Notes: generated from the letters alone by a model not told the origin. 64,000 nt of DNA from Streptomyces sp. DH24 (GCF_029813775.1 NZ_JARVKW010000011.1:1-64000); one strand, 5' to 3'. Positions 44,994-54,080 are shown, counted from the stretch's first letter. Made by a program: numbers and translations.

Positions 44994-46456
44994 GCCCGCC
45001 GGTGACCGAACGGAGCGCCCCGATGCCGTTGCTCGACCCGAACACCTGGCGGTCCCCCTTCGCGGGAGACACCTACGACGTCACCGAGCCCGCCACCGGC
45101 GACACACTCGGCGCCGTCACCCTCGCCACCGCCGCCGACGTCGGTACGGCCACCGAGGCCGCCGCCCGCGCGCAGCGCGCGTGGGCGCGCGCCCCGCACT
45201 TCATCCGCGCCGGAGTGCTGCGCCGGGCCGGCGACCTGTTCACCGAGCACGCAGGCGAGCTGCGCGAATGGCTGGTCCGCGAATCCGGCTCCGTCCCCGG
45301 CAAGGCCGACTTCGAACTGCACGTCGCCGCCCAGGAGTGCTACGAGGCCGCCGCGCTCGTCTCCCGCCCCACCGGCCAGGTGCTGCCCAGCGAGGCGCCC
45401 CGCCTGTCCTACACCCGGCGCGTCCCGGCCGGGGTCGTCGGCGTGATCGCCCCGTTCAACGCGCCGCTGATCCTGTCCATCCGCTCCGTCGCCCCGGCCC
45501 TCGCCCTCGGCAACGCGGTCGTCCTCAAGCCGGACCCGCGCACGGCGGTCTGCGGCGGCCTGTCCCTCGCCGCGGTGTTCGCGGCGGCGGGCCTGCCCGA
45601 AGAACTGCTGCACGTCCTGCCGGGCGGCCCCGACGTCGGCCAGGCCCTGGTCGCCGACCCGCGAGTGCGGGTCATCTCCTTCACCGGGTCCACCGCGGCG
45701 GGCCGCGCGGTCGGCGAGGCCGCCGGACGCCACCTCAAGCGGGCCCACCTGGAACTCGGCGGCAACTCCGCCCTGGTCGTGCTGGAGGACGCCGACCTCG
45801 ACGCGGTGATCTCCACGGCCGCCTGGGGTTCGTTCTTCCACCAGGGGCAGATCTGCATGACGACCGGGCGCCACCTCGTCCACCGCTCGCTCTACGGCGA
45901 GTACGTGGAGCGGCTCGCCGCCAAGGCCGACGCGATGGCCGTCGGCGACCCGCACCGCGAACAGGTCCACCTCGGCCCGCTCATCGACGACAAGCAACTC
46001 GGCAAGGTGCACGGCCTGGTGGAGTCCAGCGCGGGACGCGGTGCCCAGGTGGCCGCCGGCGGCACCCACGACCGGCTGTTCTACCGGCCCACCGTCCTCG
46101 CCGGCGTGGACGACGACACCCCCGCCTACACGGAGGAGGTGTTCGGGCCCGTCGCGCCCGTACGCCCCTTCGACACCGCCGACGAAGCCGCCGCGCTCGC
46201 CGCGCGCAGCCCGTACGGCCTGTCCCTCGGCATCGTCACCCGCGACCCCGCCCGCGGCCTGGACCTGGCCGAACGCATCCCGACCGGCATCGTCCACATC
46301 AACGACCAGACCGTGAACGACGAGGCCGTCGCCCCCTTCGGAGGGGTCGCCGCCTCCGGTACCGGAGCCCGCTTCGGAGGCGACGCCAACCTGGAGGCGT
46401 TCACCGAACTGCGCTGGACCACGGTGCGCGGCGACGTGGCGACGTACCCCTTCTAG
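44990..46456 (+). CDS. Aldehyde dehydrogenase, benzaldehyde/vanillin dehydrogenase type
   Basis: A 488-residue NAD(P)-dependent aldehyde dehydrogenase. GVVGVIAPFNAPLILSIRSVAPALALGNAVVLKPDPRT, FTGSTAAGRAVGEAAGRHLKRAHLELGGNSALVVLEDADLD (catalytic Glu in LELGG) and FFHQGQICMTTGR (catalytic Cys) are intact. Coupled by overlap to pobA, it most likely oxidises 4-hydroxybenzaldehyde (or a related aromatic aldehyde) to the acid that PobA hydroxylates. Together they form a two-step aromatic aldehyde to protocatechuate route under a LacI regulator. Confidence 0.9.
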   Translation: MSPPVTERSAPMPLLDPNTWRSPFAGDTYDVTEPATGDTLGAVTLATAADVGTATEAAARAQRAWARAPHFIRAGVLRRAGDLFTEHAGELREWLVRESGSVPGKADFELHVAAQECYEAAALVSRPTGQVLPSEAPRLSYTRRVPAGVVGVIAPFNAPLILSIRSVAPALALGNAVVLKPDPRTAVCGGLSLAAVFAAAGLPEELLHVLPGGPDVGQALVADPRVRVISFTGSTAAGRAVGEAAGRHLKRAHLELGGNSALVVLEDADLDAVISTAAWGSFFHQGQICMTTGRHLVHRSLYGEYVERLAAKADAMAVGDPHREQVHLGPLIDDKQLGKVHGLVESSAGRGAQVAAGGTHDRLFYRPTVLAGVDDDTPAYTEEVFGPVAPVRPFDTADEAAALAARSPYGLSLGIVTRDPARGLDLAERIPTGIVHINDQTVNDEAVAPFGGVAASGTGARFGGDANLEAFTELRWTTVRGDVATYPF

Positions 46457-46493
46457 GCCTCCCCGGGGGACTCCCGCAGCAGGGGCGCGGGCC

Positions 46494-46880
46494 CTACTGG
46501 CCGTTCTGCTCGGCCTGGGCCTGCTGCTCCGCCACCGCCTTGCGGACCTCGTCCATGTCCAGCTTCCGGGCCTGCCCGATGACATCCGTCAAAGCGGCCT
46601 CGGGCAGCGCGCCGGGCTGGGCGAACACGGCCACCTGGTCACGGACGATCATCAGCGTGGGAATCGACTGGATGCCGAAGGCCGCGGCCAGCTCTGGCTG
46701 CGCCTCGGTGTCCACCTTCCCGAACACCAGGTCGGGGTTGTCCTCGGCCGCCTTCTCGTAGACCGGGGCGAACTGCTTGCAGGGTCCGCACCAGTCCGCC
46801 CAGAAATCGATCAGGACGAAATCGTTGTCCGTGACCATCTGGTCGAAGTTCTCCTTGGTGAGCTCCACGGTGCTGCTCAT
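46494..46880 (-). CDS. trxC: Thioredoxin (TrxC/TrxA-like)
   Basis: A 128-residue thioredoxin with the WCGPC active site (Cys31, Cys34), FVLIDFWADWCGPCKQFAPVYEKAA, the cis-Pro segment SIPTLMIV and a 20-residue charged C-terminal extension (EVRKAVAEQQAQAEQNGQ) beyond the normal 108 residues. ATG at 46880 follows AGGAAGAGGGATC. An exact SigR-type promoter lies upstream on this strand, so it is expected to be induced by thiol oxidation. From memory S. coelicolor trxC (SCO0885) occupies this place beside a flavoprotein oxidoreductase gene. Confidence 0.92.
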   Translation of the reverse strand: MSSTVELTKENFDQMVTDNDFVLIDFWADWCGPCKQFAPVYEKAAEDNPDLVFGKVDTEAQPELAAAFGIQSIPTLMIVRDQVAVFAQPGALPEAALTDVIGQARKLDMDEVRKAVAEQQAQAEQNGQ

Positions 46881-46924
46881 GGCGTGATCCCTCTTCCTGG
46901 TGTCGGGGGCTGAGCCGTCGGCAC

Positions 46925-46950
46925 AACACGGCCGTACGGGCTGGTATTCC
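46925..46950 (-). promoter_or_regulatory. SigR-type promoter of the thioredoxin gene
   Basis: On the minus strand GGAAT (46950-46946), an 18-bp spacer, and GTT (46927-46925) exactly fit the SigR consensus GGAAT-N18-GTT. It lies 45-70 bp upstream of the thioredoxin start. SigR is the thiol-oxidative-stress sigma factor of Streptomyces. Confidence 0.8.
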
Positions 46951-47022
46951 GTGCGCGGACCGGCACGTATCGGCGCACGTACCCGTGTGGCCACGCCGCA
47001 CACCACCCACCAGACTGACCCC

Positions 47023-48456
47023 ATGACGGAAACGGAAACCATCGCGTACGACGTCGTGGTGCTCGGGGCCGGACCCGTGGGGGAGAACGTCGCCGACCGC
47101 ACCCGCGCGGCCGGCCTGACCACCGCGGTCGTCGAGAGCGAACTGGTCGGCGGCGAGTGCTCCTACTGGGCGTGCATGCCGAGCAAGGCACTGCTGCGCC
47201 CGGTCATCGCCCGCGCCGACGCCCGCCGCGTGCCGGGACTGAGCCAGTCGGTGCGGGGCCCCCTCGACGCGGCAGCGGTCCTCGCCCACCGCGACGAGTA
47301 CACCTCCCACTGGCAGGACGACGGCCAGGTCCAGTGGCTGGACGGCATCGACGCCGACCTGTACCGCGGGCACGGTCGGCTCACCGGGCCCCGCACCGTC
47401 ACCGTGACCGGCCCCGACGGCACGGACCGGGTACTGACCGCCCGGCACGCGGTCGCCGTCTGCACCGGCAGCCGCGCCGCCCTGCCCGACCTGCCGGGCC
47501 TGGACACGGTGCGGCCGTGGACCAGCCGGGAGGCCACCAGCGCCAAGAGCGCGCCCGGCCGGCTCGTCGTGGTCGGCGGCGGCGTGGTCGCCACCGAGAT
47601 GGCCACCGCCTGGCAGGCCCTCGGCTCGCAGGTCACCCTCCTGGTGCGCGGCAAGGGCCTGCTGCCCCGCATGGAGCCCTTCGCCGGCGAACTGGTCGCC
47701 GAGGCCCTCACGGAAGCCGGCGCCGACATCCGCACCGGCACGTCGGTGCGGTCGGTGACCCGCGAGAACGACACCGTCGTGATCGTCACCGACGGCGGCG
47801 ACCGCGTCGAGGCCGACGAGATCCTCTTCGCCACGGGCCGCGCCCCGCGCACCGACGACATCGGCCTGGAGACGGTCGGCCTGGAACCCGGCTCCTGGCT
47901 CGACGTCGACGACAGCCTCCGGGTGACCGGCCACGACTGGCTGTACGCGGTCGGGGACGTCAACCACCGCGCCCTGCTGACCCACCAGGGCAAGTACCAG
48001 GCCCGCATCGCGGGCGCCGCCATCGCCGCACGCGCCTCCGGCACGTCCGTGCTGGATTCCGGGCCGTGGGGCGCGCACGCCGCCACCGCCGACCACGCCG
48101 CCGTGCCGCAGGTGGTCTTCGCCGACCCGGAGGCCGCGGCCGTCGGCCTGTCCCTGGCCGAGGCGGAGCAGGCGGGCCACCGGGTCCGCGCCGTCGACGT
48201 CGACCTCTCCTCCGTCGCCGGCGCCGGCCTGTACGCCGACGGCTACCGGGGCCGCGCCCGCATGGTCGTCGACCTGGAGGACGAGATCGTCCGCGGCGTC
48301 ACGTTCGTCGGCCCCGGCGTCGGCGAACTCGTCCACTCGGCGACCGTCGTGGTCGCTGGGCAGGTCCCCGTGAGCCGTCTGTGGCACGTGGTCCCGCCGT
48401 ACCCGACGATCAGCGAGGTGTGGCTGCGGCTGCTGGAGGCCCACCGGGACACGTGA
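47023..48456 (+). CDS. Pyridine-nucleotide disulfide oxidoreductase (mercuric-reductase/Lpd-like)
   Basis: A 477-residue flavoprotein. FAD motif DVVVLGAGPVGENVADRTRAAG, redox pair Cys46-x4-Cys51 in GGECSYWACMPSK (the family norm is GGTCLNVGCIPSK), NAD(P) motif RLVVVGGGVVATEMATAWQALGSQVTLL, and DWLYAVGDVNHRALLTHQGKYQARIAG. The C-terminal dimer domain has HVVPPYPTISE in place of the usual His-x4-Glu (HAHPTLSE), so His is replaced by the VVPPYPTISE context. ATG 47023. It is divergent from the SigR-promoted thioredoxin gene. A thiol- or quinone-reducing role is inferred. Confidence 0.85.
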   Translation: MTETETIAYDVVVLGAGPVGENVADRTRAAGLTTAVVESELVGGECSYWACMPSKALLRPVIARADARRVPGLSQSVRGPLDAAAVLAHRDEYTSHWQDDGQVQWLDGIDADLYRGHGRLTGPRTVTVTGPDGTDRVLTARHAVAVCTGSRAALPDLPGLDTVRPWTSREATSAKSAPGRLVVVGGGVVATEMATAWQALGSQVTLLVRGKGLLPRMEPFAGELVAEALTEAGADIRTGTSVRSVTRENDTVVIVTDGGDRVEADEILFATGRAPRTDDIGLETVGLEPGSWLDVDDSLRVTGHDWLYAVGDVNHRALLTHQGKYQARIAGAAIAARASGTSVLDSGPWGAHAATADHAAVPQVVFADPEAAAVGLSLAEAEQAGHRVRAVDVDLSSVAGAGLYADGYRGRARMVVDLEDEIVRGVTFVGPGVGELVHSATVVVAGQVPVSRLWHVVPPYPTISEVWLRLLEAHRDT

Positions 48457-48471
48457 GACCTCCCGCTCAGG

Positions 48472-51400
48472 TCAGCCGGCCCCGAGACGGTCCCGCCAGC
48501 CGCGCGGCAGCCGCGGGCGGACGAAGACGACGCCCTGCTGGGTGCCCACGGCGAGATCGAGGTGGCGGCTGCCCGGCAGCGGGGCGAGTGCGGTCACGGC
48601 GGCGGGCAGCGGGGCGTACCAGACCGTTTCGAGGCTCGGCAGATGACACAGCGCGATGCCGTGCCCGTCGCTCACGGCCACCAGGGCCTCCCCGCTGGGG
48701 GCGGGCCCGGCCCAGTGGACGTCGGCCGGCAGCAGCGGCAGGCGTTCCGGGCGGCCCGCCGTGCCGGGTGTCCAGACGAGCGTCGGCATCGGACGGCCGG
48801 GCGGCGCCGGGGCCCGGCACAGCAGGACGGGCGTGCCGTCGGGCAGCGCGGTCCACTGCCCGCCGTAGGCGCGGAAGGCGTCGGTGCCGTGCCCCTCCTC
48901 GGCGGAGCAGACGTCGTGCCGGCGGCCGGTGTCGAGGTCGATCACCGAGGCGGCGCCGTCGCGACCGCGCTGCATGATCCACCGGGTGCCGTCGGGACCG
49001 TGGTGGGGCAGCAGATCCCGGACGTCCGGGGCGAGTGGGAGGCCGTCGCGTTCGTGCCGGGTGCCCTGCGAGAGGTTCCAGAGCCTGGCCTCGGGCACCA
49101 CGGTCTCCCGGTCCGGGTCCACGTGCCAGAGGTGCCGGTGGCCGACGGTGCTCTCCCGGCGTACGGCAGGACGGGCCGCCGCCATCAGCACGGCGTCCCC
49201 CTCGGAGGTGGTGAACGCCGTGGAGCACACGAAGTCGCGGGCCGGGTCGACCCTCCACGGCAGGCCGGCCCAGTCGCCGGTGTCCCCGGGGTCGTTCAGG
49301 AGCCGGGCCCGGCACAGCGCGGCGTCGAACGCGACGAAGCGCGCACGGGGACGCGACCGGGTCGCGGGGAGGAGCCGGACGCGCAGCCGGTCCCACCTGT
49401 CCCCGTGAAGCCACCGCAGCGGAGTGTCCTCGGGCGCGGCGTCCGGGCGCAGGCGGTGCCACAGGGGGTACGAGACCGGACTGGGCGGCAGGTCCGGTGC
49501 GAGGTCGAGCGTCTCGTGCCCCGTGTACTTCCACGTCACCAGGTGGAGCGTCCCGTCGGGGTCCTCGGCGCGGTCCTGCCTCGCGGGAGGCTCTCCCACC
49601 GCCGGCAACCGGGTCCGTTCCTGCGCGATGTCGTGCGCTGCCTCGGCGCAGAGGCCCGGGGTGAGCCGCCGGACGTGGTCGCGAAGGGTCACGGCCATCA
49701 CCGAGGCCGGTTCGCGGCTCCACGGGATCAGTGCCTCGACCTCGGTGACCGGGAAACCGGCGGTGGCGGACGGGAGCGCCGCGGACGGCGCCTGGTGGGA
49801 GCCCCAGCGCCAGAGGCGGGCGGTGCCGTCGTTGCCGACGGCCAGGATGTCGGGCCCGGCGGACCCCGGCGCGGCGAGGGCGTGCACCGTGCACACGGCG
49901 CCCTCGTGGCCGTACAGCGGTGAGCCGACGAGGTCGCCGGTGGCGCAGTCGATCACGCGCAGACCGCCGCCGAACCCGATGGCGATGCCGAACAGCCGGC
50001 CGTCGTGCAGTACCGGTGCCGTGAGCTGCCCGCCCGCCCGGTCCTTCTTCCCGATCGCCCGGACCGGCTCGCCGACCCGCGCCGTGAGCAGTTTCTCGGA
50101 CGAGGCGACCAGGACCGGCTCGGCCGCACTGCCCTGGGCGAAGCCGCTCACGTGCCAGTCGGCAACCCCCCTGAACGGCGCGCTCGTGACCGTCTTCGTG
50201 GCCGGTTCGAGCACGGTGAGCCGTGTCCACTCCTCGCAGACCGCGACGACGGTGCCGCGCGGGCCGTCCACATGATCGGCGAGCACGGGCTTGGTGAGGC
50301 CGTCCAGCAGGACGACGGGTGCGCCGTCCTCGTCCAGGGGGAGCCAGGACACCCGTCCGCGCACGCCGTCACAGACGAGCAGGTGCGCCTGCCCGCCCGC
50401 ATCGCGTGCCAGACAGGCGGTCGGCCCGACGGCCTCCTCCCGTTCGGTCGCGGGCCGCGTCGTGCAGTCCGTCTCGGCCAGGGGTTTGAGCGCGGGCAGC
50501 GCGAGCGCCGCCACCCGCTCGTCGTTCCCGCACACCAGGACGGGCGTGCCGTCGGCCAGGAGCCCCGCGTCGAAAAGGGACGTCCACTCCGAGTCGGGCA
50601 CCGCGCGGGACAGCGTCTGGTCCGCCACGTCCCACCACCGCAGCGTGCCCTGCTCGTCGAGCGTGACGGCCTCCGCGCGACGGACCGGCCCGTCCAGCAG
50701 ACGCAGGCCGGTGACCCGCGCCGGATGCGGCAGGACCGTCGACCTGGCCGGGGTGTCCGGCATCCAGACGTGCACGTGCGACGCGTCGGGCGGTGCCGCC
50801 AGCACGCACCGCTCGCCGTCCGGCAGCACCACGTCCGTCACCGTCCAGTCCGGGTTCCTGAACCGGACCGCGTAGCCGTCCCCGGCGTGCCGTCCCACCA
50901 CCCGGTGCGGGGTGATCTCGCGGGGCTCCACGCACACCCGCCGCACCGACCGCGACAGCGACTCCGCCTGCCCGGCGAGCCCGTGCTCCCCGTGGGCCCG
51001 CGCCACGAACGCCAGCAGCCCGGCCCGGTCCGTCCCGTCCGGACCCGCGTCCTGGTCCGTGTCCGTCAGCAGATACGTGTACCGCTCGACCGCGAGCGAC
51101 AGCGACGCGCGCCGCCGCACGTGCCGGACGGCCGGCAGCAGCGCGGCCGGTTCGGCGGCGACGACGAACGAGGCGTCCTCCACGAGGCCGTCCAGGCAGC
51201 CCGCGCCGGCGGCGTGGGTCGCCAGATGGGCCCGCACGTAGGACGGGGCACGGGACCAGTCACGCCCCGGGACCAGATCCAGGAGGGTCTCCACGAAACA
51301 CTCCTGGACGTCGGCGAGGTCACGCCGGCGCAGCACCCGTTCCTTGAGATGGTCCGTCAGCTCCTGGTGGTACGGGCGGAAGTACCGCGTGCCGTCCACA

Positions 51401-53118
51401 CAGGCGTGCGCCAGGTACGAGCCGTCCTCTTCGAGCAGCACGTCGATGTCGGCCTCCGCGAGGGCGGTGCCGGACAGCCGCGCGGCGACCCGCACCCACA
51501 CCTTGCGCGGCAGCCCGTCCCCCTCGCCGAACGCCAGGGCGGTGAGCAGGGCCGTGGTCGTGGCGTGCCGCCCGGAGGACAGCCGCTGGAGGTAGGCCTC
51601 GAAGGCGCCGCCGACGTCGGACGGCAACTGCTCGGCCCAGCCCGGCACGGAGGCGTCCACCACCGGGCCGCGCAGCAGGGCGCTCGCCGTCATCCGGGCG
51701 ACCAGGAAGCAGCGCCCCGAGCGGCGGGCGATCTCGTGCGCGACGAGACGGGCGAGCTCCCGACGGTGCTCGTACGGCGCGCCCGTGTCGCAGAGGATCT
51801 TCCGCACGTACGCGGCGGTGTCGGTGTCCCCGGCGTAGGCGTCGTCGTCCAGGTCGATCACCGGCACCCGGTCGCCGAGGTGGGGGAGCAACTCCCGCCG
51901 CGAGCCCACCACCAGACGGACGCAGCCGACCGCGGCGAGGGGGCGCAGCAGTTCCCAGGCGATACGGCGGGCCTCGGCCCGGTCGTCGCCGGGGCCCGCC
52001 TCGTCGAGGGAGTCCACGACGACGCGGAACGGCCGCTCCCGCTCGGCCAGCGCCTTCAGCAGGGTGACCGCGGTGGCCGCGCGGACGTCCGCGGCGCCCG
52101 CGAGCCGTCCGACCACCGCCTCCAGGGTCAGGTGGCGGGCGCTGACGGAGGCGTCGGCATGCCCCTCCAGGACCAGCCGTCCCAGCACGGCCGACTTGCC
52201 GGAACCCGGGTCCGCCGTCACGACCAGCAGCCGGCCCGCTCCCTGCCCGGCGAGATGGGCACGCGCCTCGCGCAGGGCGTGCTCGCGGCCGGTGAAGTAG
52301 GAGCCGGGGTCGTGGACGTGCTCCACACCGCGTCCGCGCGGCTCGAAGTGCGTCGAGAGGTCCTGGGCGTCCGCGTGCGGGCGGCCGTCCCCGGTGACCT
52401 CGGCGCCCGGCTCGAACAGGGGATTCGGGAAGAACGGCGGCCGGTGCGACTGGTCCACCGACGAGCACGCGGCCCGCTGGGTCAGGCCGGCCGTCACGAA
52501 GGACCGGTTGACGCGTTCGGCGAGCACGCTGGGGGACAGGAAGCGCTGCGAGGGCCCGTCGCCGTCGGCGCAGGCCTTCGCCAACTCGGTGACGAAGGCA
52601 CCGTCCACGGCCCTGTCGCGGTGGCGGGCGGAGGCGAGCAGCCAGGTGCCCGCGCCGAAGTCGTCGGCGCGGCCCCGGCCCGCCACCACCGCGTCGGTGA
52701 CCGCGCCGATCTCTGCCGTGGCGGCCGCCGCGTGGCAGGCGTCCACCACGAACAGCACGTTGCGTACGGGGGAGGCGGCGAGAATCTCGGCCAGATTGGG
52801 CAGGGACAGCCACGAACCCGGCCGGCCGGTCTCCGTGTTGGCGCACGCCAGGCGGTACTGCCCGGTGAGCGAGCGGCCGCCGTGCCCGGCGTAGTACACG
52901 GCGACGACGTCGTCGGCGGTGAGGCAAGGGCTCGCGCACCAGTCGGCGAGGGCGTTCTCGAAGTCCTCCGAGTGCGGGTCGTACGACACGGCCGTCAGGA
53001 TCCGCTCGTACCCGGCCGACGCGAACAGCGCGGCGGCCCGCGCCATGTCCTCGTGCGCCTGGGGGAGTTCGGGGGCGTCGCGGTAGTGGCGGGTGCCGGC
53101 GGCGACGAAGTAGCGCAT
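48472..53118 (-). CDS. Caspase-NACHT/STAND NTPase with C-terminal beta-propeller region
   Basis: A 1,548-residue multidomain protein. Residues 1-230: caspase-like (peptidase C14) domain with His79 in VVAVYYAGHGG and Cys128 in VLFVVDACHAA, an intact His-Cys dyad. Residues about 270-620: P-loop STAND/NACHT NTPase, with SYFTGREHALREARAHL, Walker A DPGSGKS (303-309), Walker B VVVDSLDEA (367-374) and GRCFLVARMTASALLRG; a helical region follows. Residues about 880-1548: repetitive propeller-like blades (WD-like GHEGAVCTVHALA...AVGNDGTARLWRW). This layout of protease effector, switch and sensor is that of bacterial conflict/death proteins. The ATG overlaps the upstream hydrolase stop by one base (TGATG). 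Trigger and substrate unknown. Confidence 0.88.
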   Translation of the reverse strand: MRYFVAAGTRHYRDAPELPQAHEDMARAAALFASAGYERILTAVSYDPHSEDFENALADWCASPCLTADDVVAVYYAGHGGRSLTGQYRLACANTETGRPGSWLSLPNLAEILAASPVRNVLFVVDACHAAAATAEIGAVTDAVVAGRGRADDFGAGTWLLASARHRDRAVDGAFVTELAKACADGDGPSQRFLSPSVLAERVNRSFVTAGLTQRAACSSVDQSHRPPFFPNPLFEPGAEVTGDGRPHADAQDLSTHFEPRGRGVEHVHDPGSYFTGREHALREARAHLAGQGAGRLLVVTADPGSGKSAVLGRLVLEGHADASVSARHLTLEAVVGRLAGAADVRAATAVTLLKALAERERPFRVVVDSLDEAGPGDDRAEARRIAWELLRPLAAVGCVRLVVGSRRELLPHLGDRVPVIDLDDDAYAGDTDTAAYVRKILCDTGAPYEHRRELARLVAHEIARRSGRCFLVARMTASALLRGPVVDASVPGWAEQLPSDVGGAFEAYLQRLSSGRHATTTALLTALAFGEGDGLPRKVWVRVAARLSGTALAEADIDVLLEEDGSYLAHACVDGTRYFRPYHQELTDHLKERVLRRRDLADVQECFVETLLDLVPGRDWSRAPSYVRAHLATHAAGAGCLDGLVEDASFVVAAEPAALLPAVRHVRRRASLSLAVERYTYLLTDTDQDAGPDGTDRAGLLAFVARAHGEHGLAGQAESLSRSVRRVCVEPREITPHRVVGRHAGDGYAVRFRNPDWTVTDVVLPDGERCVLAAPPDASHVHVWMPDTPARSTVLPHPARVTGLRLLDGPVRRAEAVTLDEQGTLRWWDVADQTLSRAVPDSEWTSLFDAGLLADGTPVLVCGNDERVAALALPALKPLAETDCTTRPATEREEAVGPTACLARDAGGQAHLLVCDGVRGRVSWLPLDEDGAPVVLLDGLTKPVLADHVDGPRGTVVAVCEEWTRLTVLEPATKTVTSAPFRGVADWHVSGFAQGSAAEPVLVASSEKLLTARVGEPVRAIGKKDRAGGQLTAPVLHDGRLFGIAIGFGGGLRVIDCATGDLVGSPLYGHEGAVCTVHALAAPGSAGPDILAVGNDGTARLWRWGSHQAPSAALPSATAGFPVTEVEALIPWSREPASVMAVTLRDHVRRLTPGLCAEAAHDIAQERTRLPAVGEPPARQDRAEDPDGTLHLVTWKYTGHETLDLAPDLPPSPVSYPLWHRLRPDAAPEDTPLRWLHGDRWDRLRVRLLPATRSRPRARFVAFDAALCRARLLNDPGDTGDWAGLPWRVDPARDFVCSTAFTTSEGDAVLMAAARPAVRRESTVGHRHLWHVDPDRETVVPEARLWNLSQGTRHERDGLPLAPDVRDLLPHHGPDGTRWIMQRGRDGAASVIDLDTGRRHDVCSAEEGHGTDAFRAYGGQWTALPDGTPVLLCRAPAPPGRPMPTLVWTPGTAGRPERLPLLPADVHWAGPAPSGEALVAVSDGHGIALCHLPSLETVWYAPLPAAVTALAPLPGSRHLDLAVGTQQGVVFVRPRLPRGWRDRLGAG

Positions 53119-54023
53119 CAGCCTGCCCCGGGGCCGGGCAGCAGCCCCGCCGCGACGGCCCGGCCGGTCTCCACCGCCGTCAGATAGCGCGTGGCGTCGT
53201 GCATGTGGCTGCCGTTGTGCACCGGTACGTCGGTCACCCCGTCGCCGAAGGCGGGCCGCAGGTCGCGTACGACGGCGACGACGTCTGTGGCGTCGGCGAT
53301 GTTCGTCCAGGCCCGCAGGGGCTTCGGCCACACGGCCCGGCGCTCCTCGGGAGCGGGATCGAGCCGGTCGAGGACGAGCGCGCGCATGCCCAGGGGCGAG
53401 CCGAGCGTGACCAGCACGCGTACGTCCCAGTCGCCGTTGCGCTCGGGATCGCACAGCGTCTCGTAGGCGACGACCGAGCCCAGCGAGTGGGCCACGACGA
53501 CCCTCGTCCCCGGTGTGATCCGGGCGGCGAGCCGGTCGCGGGCCGCGCGCCGGACGTCCGGGTCGCCGAGGTAGCCGGTCAGCTGCTTCAGGCTGCCGAT
53601 CAGGGCACGGTCGAGGACCCCGCGCAGGAAGCGGGCGCCGGTCAGGGCGTCGAGCGCGGCCCGCACCGCGGACAGCCGCAGCGCGCGGGAGGCACCCCAC
53701 CCGACCGGCCCCCGGGTGCCGCACTGCGCCGGGTCCGGGACCGCCGGGTCGGTACGGGCGGCCTCGGCCCACCACTGCATCAGGAGGGCGAACTCCTCGT
53801 CGGACTCGACGTCGCCCTCGTCGTAGGGGACGTCGAACCCGGAGCGGGTGCCGGCCGGGCGGAACAGGTCGCCGTAGAACGCCACCCCGACCTCGCCGGG
53901 CGCCGGAACCGGGCCGCCGGCGAGGCGAACCCCGCCCAGCAGCTCGGGCACGACGTCCCGGGCCAGGGAGTCCTCGCTCAGGAACTGCTTGCCGACGCCG
54001 TGTACGAAGACGACCTTGCTCAA
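53118..54023 (-). CDS. Alpha/beta serine hydrolase coupled to the caspase-NACHT gene
   Basis: A 301-residue lipase/esterase-like hydrolase. N-terminal VVFVHGVGKQFL (oxyanion loop), nucleophile elbow VVVAHSLGSV with Ser180, LGSPLGM, a candidate acid at ADATDVVAVV (Asp247) and candidate His at HNGSHMHDATRYL (His273/275) make a plausible triad. No signal peptide. It starts with a rare TTG at 54023 behind GGGAGGG and ends at the first base of the caspase gene, so the two are co-translated. A lipid- or protein-directed effector or a proenzyme activated by the caspase is inferred from this linkage. Confidence 0.83.
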   Translation of the reverse strand: MSKVVFVHGVGKQFLSEDSLARDVVPELLGGVRLAGGPVPAPGEVGVAFYGDLFRPAGTRSGFDVPYDEGDVESDEEFALLMQWWAEAARTDPAVPDPAQCGTRGPVGWGASRALRLSAVRAALDALTGARFLRGVLDRALIGSLKQLTGYLGDPDVRRAARDRLAARITPGTRVVVAHSLGSVVAYETLCDPERNGDWDVRVLVTLGSPLGMRALVLDRLDPAPEERRAVWPKPLRAWTNIADATDVVAVVRDLRPAFGDGVTDVPVHNGSHMHDATRYLTAVETGRAVAAGLLPGPGAG

Positions 54024-54080
54024 TGTCCCTCCCCGTGTGAGGGCACTAGGTTACGCGGAGAGCCGGAAGCTGACGGGACG

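Noticed and set aside
50005..53187. 1,060-codon + strand frame opposite the caspase-NACHT gene
   Set aside because: Antisense shadow with Arg/His/Gln/Val bias and no recognisable domain.
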